A stretch of 53,286 nucleotides of DNA from a virus. Numbering within the stretch: position 1 is the stretch's first letter; each line of letters starts with the position of its first letter. Shown here piece after piece: positions 47,318 through 53,286 of this stretch. The translations under genes and the position numbers were made by a program. The notes under the pieces were generated by a model. That model searched no databases. It was not told the DNA's origin and saw nothing but the letters and a program-made list of their open reading frames with translations. The DNA is taken from the IMG/VR virus record IMGVR_UViG_3300023181_000036, positions 1 through 53,286 of that record. One strand, 5' to 3'.

Positions 47318-47670
47318 CCGAAGTCCTTATCTACCGGCTTGACTACCCAGGCAAGCAGGAGTCATCACTAGCCAAGCAGGTTTATAAGGACACAGGGAAG
47401 ATACCGGAGCGGATTGAAAAAGCTCCGAAGTTGCTCGAAGGATTGCAGTTCTACTTCACGGCCTTTTTCGACCTTGACCGCGAAAGAGGTATTGGACTTA
47501 ACGGACGTGAACCGATAAGAGGCAGAGCCATCAGAGAGTACGCGGAGGATGAAGGAATGGACCGCGAACAGTATGAACGGCTTCAGTATCTGATAACGGA
47601 AATGGACGATGCGTTTCTAAAGCGACTTGCAGAGAAAAGACCGTCACCGCCGCAAGGCAAAAGGAAATAA
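46868..47670 (+). CDS. tail assembly chaperone, frameshifted long form (GT-type), join 46868-47311 and 47311-47670
   Basis: Slippage at A_AAA_AAC moves ribosomes into the frame reading KLTEVLIYRLDYPGKQ, then continuing through LLEGLQFYFTAFFDLDRE to the TAA at 47668-47670, giving about 267 residues. A GCTTG/CAAGC hairpin (~47336-47356) follows the slip site by ~20 bases, a typical stimulator. The -1 reading has no start codon near its upstream end, so it must be reached by frameshifting. Confidence 0.88.
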
Positions 47671-47672
47671 CA

Positions 47673-48098
47673 GTGGCCCGTACGCTCCTAGATTTAGCAA
47701 AGTCGATGGAACGTCGGGCCGCTGCACTTCCGGCAGGACCAAACGCACTCGCCATCGACGTAGCGCGTGCGATCCTCGCGGACTTTGGACGTATCTCGCC
47801 GGTCGATACATCGTTGTTTGTGTCAAACTGGCAGGTAACGTTAGACGGCAAGCCGATGACGTATCGGCCAGCGTATTTTTACGGTGAACTAGGTAGCACG
47901 CGCGGTGCAAGTGTTGGCGCGATGCTCGCAGACGGTGAAGCGGTGCTTGCAACGAAGAAGCCCGGACAACGGATTTACATATCGAACGTTCTGCCCTACG
48001 CGCATGTTCTGGATACCGGACATGCGAAACAAGGCCCAATCGGCTTCAGGGCGCGTGCTGCGCTGATAGGTAGAAAGATGGTGGCTAAGAATGGCTGA
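47673..48098 (+). CDS. tail completion / HK97 gp10-like protein
   Basis: A 141-residue protein starting at GTG 47673 with AAGGAAAT upstream. Pattern 'ALAIDVARAILADFGRISPVDTSLFVSNWQV' and 'YISNVLPYAHVLDTGHAKQ' resembles gp10-like or minor tail completion proteins. Overlaps the tape measure gene by eight bases. Confidence 0.65.
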   Translation: MARTLLDLAKSMERRAAALPAGPNALAIDVARAILADFGRISPVDTSLFVSNWQVTLDGKPMTYRPAYFYGELGSTRGASVGAMLADGEAVLATKKPGQRIYISNVLPYAHVLDTGHAKQGPIGFRARAALIGRKMVAKNG

Positions 48099-51000
48099 CG
48101 AAACAATTCATATCGTCGTAGAAGATAAGGTATCCGACGTACCGCGCCAGAAGATTGAAGCGCTCGGCAAAGTCGCGCGTGAAGCCCACACGCAGATCAG
48201 CACGCTAAAGGAGCAACTGCGCAGTATCAACGTAACGTCCGTTCGTAAGCTTCAAGACGAAATGGACAAGCAGACGACGGCCACGACCCGGCAGGCGTCG
48301 GCCCTGGCGCGCATGGAAGCCGCCCAGGGGCGCGCAGAGGCGGCGCAGGCCCGTGCTACCCGCGAACAGGCCCGTGCAGCCACGGAAACCCAGCGTACGG
48401 CCCTTGCAGCCCAACGTGTAGGCACTGAGCTTGAACGCACGAATGCTGTCCTGGCGCGCACTGAAATTGCAAAGGCAAAAGCAACTGCCGCCAGTGAGCG
48501 CGCGACACGTGCGATGGACAAGGAAGGTGACGCCGCCGTAAAGTTGTACCGTACTGTTGAAACTGCACGTGCCAAGCAGGTAGCTGCACAAGCACAGCAA
48601 GACGTAAACGCAGTCTACGCCCCAGGGCTTGTCAATTCTTCACGCGGCACAGCACGTAGCAGCGCTTCAGTGTTTATTGAAGACGCAAACGCGAAAGCAA
48701 AAGCCGCTGCCGAAACGGAAGAACTTGCACGCCGTACTGATCGCTTGAAGTCTGCGATTGATCCGATGTACGCAGCGCAGATGCAGGCGAACCGTACCAT
48801 CGCAGAAGCGACCGCGTTGCGCAAGGCTGGTGCCATTTCAGAGCAGACGTATACGCAAGCCGTGAACATGGCAACGGCTGCGATGAATCAGAATGCCGGT
48901 GCGCAGAAGCGTATGGGCGATGCCGCGAAGCTGAATCGTTTCCAAATCCTCACGTTGCAGTACACGGTCAACGACGTGATTGCCTCCCTGGCGTCCGGCG
49001 CGAGCCCGCTGACAATCCTTCTCCAACAGGGCGGGCAGGTGACGCAGGCATGGGGCGGCGCAGCCAATACCTTCCGCGCCTTGGGTACCGCCCTGGCAAG
49101 CCCGCTGGGGCTGTTCACGGCCCTCACGGCGGCGGTAGCGGGCGGTTTGCTGATCGTTGACCGGGCGACCTCGGAATTCAAGGGCTTTGAGCGTCAGCTT
49201 GCGCTCACGGGCGGCAGTGCTGGCCTGTCGGCAGGGCAGTTCATCCAAATGTCGGACACGATTGCGACTGCCTCTAACAAGTCTATTTCGTCGTCACGTG
49301 ATGTAGCTATGGCGTACGCACGTACAGGTCAACTGCAACGCAATGAAATCGAGCTACTGAGCATCGCAACGCAGAACTTCTCGAAGCTTACAGGCGATAA
49401 GTCTGAAGACATCGTTAAGTCCTGGAGCAAGATGACGGAGGGGCCTGCGAAGTTCGCCCGCGAATTCAATGCGCAGTACAACATCCTCACGACCGCGCAG
49501 TACGAGTACATCCGCGCATTGGAAGAATCAGGCCGTAAGCAGCAAGCCGTAACGGAACTGTCGCGCATCCTGTACAACTACTACGGCAAGGAAGCGCCGA
49601 CGAGCCTCGGCATCCTAGAGCGCGCCTGGAACGCTGTGGGCAGGGCTATCACGAATGCCTATACGAAGACGAAAGACTTTGGCCGTCAACAGACGATCCA
49701 AGAACAACTTGTAGCGGCGCAGGAAGCATTGACGAAAGCGGAGTCAGGTCCGAAGGACATCCGCTCTACGAACCGTAGCGCTGACCCGACAGCCGTGAAG
49801 GACGCGAAAGACCGTATCGCGCTGTTGCAGGAGGCATTGCGACTAGAGACGCGCGTGTCAGAGAACAAGGCGATGCAGGCGCAAACGCAACGTGACGGCG
49901 TTGAGGCGTCTGAAGCGCTTAACAACATGTCGGCAGAGATTGCAGATAACGCAGTCAAAGCCGAACGTGCGGTTGCTGCGTTCCGCGCGAACATTGCGAA
50001 GCTGTCGAAGGCCAACCCAAACAGCGAAGTGCTGAAGTACAACGTTGACAATCAAGCAGCTATCGAAGCGGGTATCCGTAAGAAGTTTATGCCTGATGCA
50101 GCGAAGGCGTCGAAGGATGCTGCCAAGGCGGAAGAAACACGCGCACAGTCAATGGCGATTGTTAACGCAGAATTGAACAAGCAGTTAAACGCGCTTGGTG
50201 TTCTGAAGCATGAGCGTGACATACAAGTCAAGATGGATGAAATCGAAATCAGCTTGCAACGTAAGAAAGTTACGTTGAATGATGCTGAACGCATTGGCAT
50301 TGAAAAGAAGATCAAGACCATCGTAGACAATGCACGTGCGCAAGCCGCAATGGACGCAGCGTATGAAACCGCAGTGGGACCGTTGCGCAACTACGGCGAA
50401 GCGCTTGCAGCGGCTGACGCGCTGTACCAGAAGGGGACAATCTCCCTGGCAGAGAACCTGCGGCAACAGGCGGTTGCGAAAGAAACGTATCTGGACATCA
50501 TCGACCCGTTGCGTGCGATGAATCGCGCACTTGACGAACAGGACCGGCTTCGTGGTAAGTACGGCAAGGCACGCGATGTCGAAACGGAAATGTTGCGTGC
50601 TGAAGGCGCGTTGCGTGCGCGTAACGGCGGCTTGATTACGGCAGAGACTCAAGCGCAACTTGACGCTTACCGTACACGTGTCGAAGGTCAAACCGAAGCG
50701 ATTGCGGTTGACAGGGCACTTAACAGTATCTACGACGATACGGCAGGTAAGCTGGAGACGATCCGCGTCAAGCAAACCGCGCTTACGCAAGCGATGGACC
50801 GTGGCTACATCGGCGCTACGCAATATGCGCTAGGCATGTCCGCGCTGCGCACCGAACTGTTTGACGTGTCTGTGGCGATGGGAACAGACACGTTCAGTGA
50901 CCGCGTTGCCGAAGCGTTTAACAAGAATATCAAGACGATGGAAGACACGCTTGTTGGCTTCGTTTCGACAGGCAAGTTTGAAATCAAGTCGCTCGTTACG

Positions 51001-51471
51001 AGCATGCTTGCCGACTTCGCCCGCCTGGAAATCCAGCGTACCGTTACGGGTCCGATGTCGCAACAACTGAGCGAGGGCGGCGGCTGGGGCGGGCTCCTGA
51101 AAGCTGGCCTTGGCTACCTGATGGGCGGCAATACGGCGAGCGGCTACGGTACCGGCATCGATGCTACGGCACTGCCAACCGGCGATTTCGCGCGTATGGA
51201 TCGCATGAAAAGCTACGATGTGGGCACGCCTTACGTTCCACACGATCAGATCGCAAAGATTCACAAAGGCGAGCGCATCCTGACCGCCCAGGAAAATAAG
51301 CGCGGCAGTGCACGCGGCGGCAATACAATCCACTACGCCCCGACAACGCAAATCACGGTCGATGCGCGTTCCGACCGCGAGGATGTCTACCGTAACGTAG
51401 AAAGCCAGCTTGACGCACGCGATAAACGTCAACGTGAATACTTCCAAAACATAGGTTTGGTAAATGACTAG
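48091..51471 (+). CDS. tape measure protein
   Basis: A 1126-residue protein. Residues ~60-200 are a long Ala/Arg/Glu coiled coil, with hydrophobic segments near residues ~295-360 (YTVNDVIASLASGASPLTILL and FTALTAAVAGGLLIVD). The C-terminus contains repetitive charged helices and 'HKGERILTAQENKR', a common tape-measure motif. Sets tail length and exits during infection. Confidence 0.9.
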   Translation: MADETIHIVVEDKVSDVPRQKIEALGKVAREAHTQISTLKEQLRSINVTSVRKLQDEMDKQTTATTRQASALARMEAAQGRAEAAQARATREQARAATETQRTALAAQRVGTELERTNAVLARTEIAKAKATAASERATRAMDKEGDAAVKLYRTVETARAKQVAAQAQQDVNAVYAPGLVNSSRGTARSSASVFIEDANAKAKAAAETEELARRTDRLKSAIDPMYAAQMQANRTIAEATALRKAGAISEQTYTQAVNMATAAMNQNAGAQKRMGDAAKLNRFQILTLQYTVNDVIASLASGASPLTILLQQGGQVTQAWGGAANTFRALGTALASPLGLFTALTAAVAGGLLIVDRATSEFKGFERQLALTGGSAGLSAGQFIQMSDTIATASNKSISSSRDVAMAYARTGQLQRNEIELLSIATQNFSKLTGDKSEDIVKSWSKMTEGPAKFAREFNAQYNILTTAQYEYIRALEESGRKQQAVTELSRILYNYYGKEAPTSLGILERAWNAVGRAITNAYTKTKDFGRQQTIQEQLVAAQEALTKAESGPKDIRSTNRSADPTAVKDAKDRIALLQEALRLETRVSENKAMQAQTQRDGVEASEALNNMSAEIADNAVKAERAVAAFRANIAKLSKANPNSEVLKYNVDNQAAIEAGIRKKFMPDAAKASKDAAKAEETRAQSMAIVNAELNKQLNALGVLKHERDIQVKMDEIEISLQRKKVTLNDAERIGIEKKIKTIVDNARAQAAMDAAYETAVGPLRNYGEALAAADALYQKGTISLAENLRQQAVAKETYLDIIDPLRAMNRALDEQDRLRGKYGKARDVETEMLRAEGALRARNGGLITAETQAQLDAYRTRVEGQTEAIAVDRALNSIYDDTAGKLETIRVKQTALTQAMDRGYIGATQYALGMSALRTELFDVSVAMGTDTFSDRVAEAFNKNIKTMEDTLVGFVSTGKFEIKSLVTSMLADFARLEIQRTVTGPMSQQLSEGGGWGGLLKAGLGYLMGGNTASGYGTGIDATALPTGDFARMDRMKSYDVGTPYVPHDQIAKIHKGERILTAQENKRGSARGGNTIHYAPTTQITVDARSDREDVYRNVESQLDARDKRQREYFQNIGLVND

Positions 51472-52111
51472 ACTTGTTATCGTACCGCCCGCAACGTTTG
51501 AAGCCGGAGACATGACATCTGGCGTCATGCGTTCGGACGTGAACTACAACGAAGGTCCGACAGGCGAAAGCGATACCGAAGTCATGGGACCGCCGCGCTG
51601 GACAATGATGCTTGCATCAGAAGCCCGCGTACCGGATTGGCTGTCGGCATTGTGGCAAGCCATGATCCTTGACCTTGATGGCGCAATCAACTACCTTGCA
51701 GTGCACGACATTTATTGTCCTGTGCCGAAGGGTACGTTCAATATCGGCTTGACGACGAAAATGTACGCTACCGCAGCCGCTGGCGCGACGACTTGCGTAA
51801 TCGATGGCACTGCCGGTAACGCAGGCAAGACGCTGTTACGCGGTGATTGGTTCGGCGTCAATCAAGCCACAACAAATCGTCAAGCGTTGTACATCATGGA
51901 AGATGCTGTTGCGGACGGAAATGGACGCATCACAGTACGGTTTAAGAATTACCTTCGTGTTCCCGCTGTAGCAAACAGCGCTGTCGTTTTCGACAAGCCC
52001 ACATGGCTAGGACGTCAGAAGCCGGAATCGGCAAGCTCGGCATGGAAGACGACGAACGGCTACGGCGCACGCGGCGGCTATAGCGTAGACATCGTGGAGG
52101 ATTGGGAATGA
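51464..52111 (+). CDS. distal tail protein-like
   Basis: A 215-residue protein overlapping the tape measure by eight bases. Its position and size are like Dit or DUF2460 proteins, which form the tail-tip ring. The sequence (beta-rich, 'MLASEARVPDWLSALWQAMI') does not give a clear family, so the assignment is positional. Confidence 0.55.
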   Translation: MTRLVIVPPATFEAGDMTSGVMRSDVNYNEGPTGESDTEVMGPPRWTMMLASEARVPDWLSALWQAMILDLDGAINYLAVHDIYCPVPKGTFNIGLTTKMYATAAAGATTCVIDGTAGNAGKTLLRGDWFGVNQATTNRQALYIMEDAVADGNGRITVRFKNYLRVPAVANSAVVFDKPTWLGRQKPESASSAWKTTNGYGARGGYSVDIVEDWE

Positions 52112-52695
52112 GCGTCGTAACGAACACAGGTTTCGACAACCAAGCCGCAAGCGGTGTGTACACGTCGGTGAATCTGGCGAAATACGAATTCGCAACAGGA
52201 CCGTTGTTCCTTGCCGCCTACCCGTTGAACATCGTAGCGTTCGGCGAGACGTTCCAAGGCGTGAAGAAGTTCAGTATGAGCGGCCTGAAGGAAAGCGAAG
52301 ACGGCGGGCCGCAAAAGCATGAGCATTACCTGAACCCGCTGAAAGAATCGCTGCTTGCATACGCGATGGGTGATCCTTCGGTGTACATGGATCGCCCCGT
52401 AACGGTGTGGCTTGCCATGCTGGACCCCGCGACCGGCCAGCTTGCCGGAGAACCTGTCGTACGCTTCAAAGGCGTCATGGCAACAACGCACATCGAACGC
52501 AAGAAAGACAAAAGCCGTATCAAGCTGATATGCCGTAGCGGCTCCTACGACGAAACGAGTGACCCTGACAGCCTGCGGTACACGAACGCGCAACAGCAAT
52601 TCGAGTACACAGGTGATCGCGGCATGGAACAAGTACCGCAACTTGTGGGCAAGGCTCGTCCCTGGCTCAGTGAACGTTTTCAGCAGCAACGATGA
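52108..52695 (+). CDS. tail-tip hub-like protein (DUF2163-like)
   Basis: A 195-residue protein starting at ATG 52108 in an ATGA overlap with GGAGG upstream; a TTG start at 52102 is rejected. 'VTVWLAMLDPATGQLAGEPVVRFKGVM' and the 'DSLRYTNAQQQFEYTGDRG...' segment fit GTA gp13 or DUF2163-like hub proteins, which carry the tail-tip peptidase. Confidence 0.6.
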   Translation: MSVVTNTGFDNQAASGVYTSVNLAKYEFATGPLFLAAYPLNIVAFGETFQGVKKFSMSGLKESEDGGPQKHEHYLNPLKESLLAYAMGDPSVYMDRPVTVWLAMLDPATGQLAGEPVVRFKGVMATTHIERKKDKSRIKLICRSGSYDETSDPDSLRYTNAQQQFEYTGDRGMEQVPQLVGKARPWLSERFQQQR

Positions 52696-53087
52696 AACAC
52701 CTTGAAGACTACATTGCCGCGCATCGGTACGCCGATTTCAAGTGGCTGGAACACGACTGCATCAGCTTTGGTGGCGATTGGGTCATGGTATGCCGTGGCA
52801 AAGACCCAATCCCCGAATACAGGGGCTACGGCTCGCCTATGGAGGCTTTTCGCGCCCTGCGGGCCATTGGCGGCTTTCGCGGCCTGGGGAATAAGCGCTT
52901 CGGCGCTGAAGTTCGGCCTGCTTTCATGCAGCGCGGAGACGTGGCGCTTGTGCAGAGCGGACGGAAAATCGGTCTAGTCTCCGGTTATACCTTCGGAGTC
53001 TGTACCGGAACGCATATCGCAGTACCTACCGCAAAAGGTGTCGCATTCCTGCTTGTCACTGCGGGGGTAGCGGCATGGCGCGTCTAA
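52692..53087 (+). CDS. DUF6950 protein, NlpC/P60-like tail-tip
   Basis: A 131-residue protein in ATGA overlap. 'WLEHDCISFGGDWVMVCRGKDPI' carries a Cys (residue 23) in the place of the NlpC/P60 nucleophile, and the C-terminal 'GDVALVQSGRKIGLVSG...AWRV' matches DUF6950. A clear catalytic His is not obvious. In gene transfer agents the equivalent gene is the cell-wall peptidase, so it may act, or once have acted, on peptidoglycan at DNA entry. Confidence 0.7.
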   Translation: MKHLEDYIAAHRYADFKWLEHDCISFGGDWVMVCRGKDPIPEYRGYGSPMEAFRALRAIGGFRGLGNKRFGAEVRPAFMQRGDVALVQSGRKIGLVSGYTFGVCTGTHIAVPTAKGVAFLLVTAGVAAWRV

Positions 53088-53281
53088 TCGCATTACTCTT
53101 GCTGCTGGTGTGCGTCCCGGCGCATGCGGACCCGTTCTCGCTTATCGCAATGGCGATTGTGGCGGTTGGTGAGTACGTCGGCGTACAGGCGTTTCTTATC
53201 TATGCTGGCGCTGCGCTTGTCGGCGGTGCAGTCGCACGGAACAAACAGAAGCGCGCAAACGAGTCGGCAAAGAATGCCTAA
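53075..53281 (+). CDS. J-like tail tip megaprotein (N-terminal part; continues at base 5)
   Basis: Starts MARLIALLLLLVCVPAHA, a signal-like hydrophobic N-terminus, then repeats the sequence found at bases 5-126. The TAA at 53279-53281 is caused by the two missing bases relative to 127-128 and is probably an artefact of the linear end, so the gene really continues as the 5-3028 ORF. Overlaps the DUF6950 gene by 13 bases. Confidence 0.85.
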   Translation: MARLIALLLLLVCVPAHADPFSLIAMAIVAVGEYVGVQAFLIYAGAALVGGAVARNKQKRANESAKNA

Positions 53282-53286
53282 CGATT
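53155..53286. repeat. terminal direct repeat (right copy)
   Basis: Identical to 1-126 for 126 bases, then a two-base deletion and six matching bases (53281-53286 equals 129-134). Confidence 0.9.

Noticed and set aside
1-53286. Integrase, excisionase or prophage repressor cluster
   Set aside because: No protein with those signatures was found. The only regulator-like proteins are small (19627 and 33199).
1-53286. CRISPR array, tRNA or rRNA genes, insertion sequences
   Set aside because: No regularly spaced repeats, no tRNA-like TTCRA/CCA structure and no transposase were seen.

Overview
The window is essentially a complete genome of a tailed double-stranded DNA phage with siphovirus architecture. 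Unique length is about 53,154 bp. It is drawn linearly but cut inside the tail-tip gene: bases 1-126 recur exactly at 53155-53280, and the ORF at 53075-53281 runs into the ORF at 5-3028 across the join. No integrase, excisionase or lysogeny repressor was recognised, so a virulent lifestyle is likely. The host should be Gram-negative: there is a lipobox protein in the lysis region, a signal-peptide protein that looks beta-rich, and tail-fibre N-terminal modules of a kind familiar from proteobacterial (often betaproteobacterial) phages. This host assignment is inference.

Layout. (1) 38060-53286 plus 1-8727, rightward: the late module. It holds terminase small and large subunits, DUF4055-type portal, scaffold, capsid, head-tail connectors, tail tube, tail chaperones with a -1 frameshift at A_AAA_AAC, tape measure, a gene-transfer-agent-like tail tip (two Dit/hub-like proteins, a DUF6950 NlpC-like protein and a J-like megaprotein), then fibres and a fibre-associated protein. 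(2) 19409-8724, leftward: DNA replication and recombination. It encodes dUTPase, a Sak4-like ATPase, a DUF669 protein, a PD-(D/E)XK exonuclease, a previously hidden 29-aa membrane protein, a RadD-like helicase, a SLOG/DUF2493 protein, a beta-clamp-like protein and a family A DNA polymerase. Nearly every gene overlaps its neighbour by 1-14 bases. (3) 19627-22302, rightward: a small Cro-like regulator and an AEP primase/DUF3987 helicase fusion. (4) 27008-22570, leftward: about 15 small genes of unknown function, two transcribed from a matched pair of promoters with shared operators. (5) 27248-38000, rightward: many small genes, DUF4326, VRR-NUC, a Spo11/topoisomerase VI-A-like (mini-A type) protein, a strongly expressed 261-aa protein, and the lysis cassette.

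Three non-coding regions stand out. 22303-22569, between convergent units, is full of nested inverted repeats and looks like a structured RNA or replication element. 27090-27506 contains an exceptionally AT-rich tract (27326-27370). 27831-28243 holds two perfect DnaA boxes, G-runs on both strands and long-range complementary segments. The last two flank one gene and together look like a replication origin. Other notable points are an over-represented heptamer TGTGGGC (37 copies counted by eye), a Glu-to-Gln change at the steric-gate position of the polymerase, and several genes shorter than 60 codons fixed by stop-start overlaps and Shine-Dalgarno sites.
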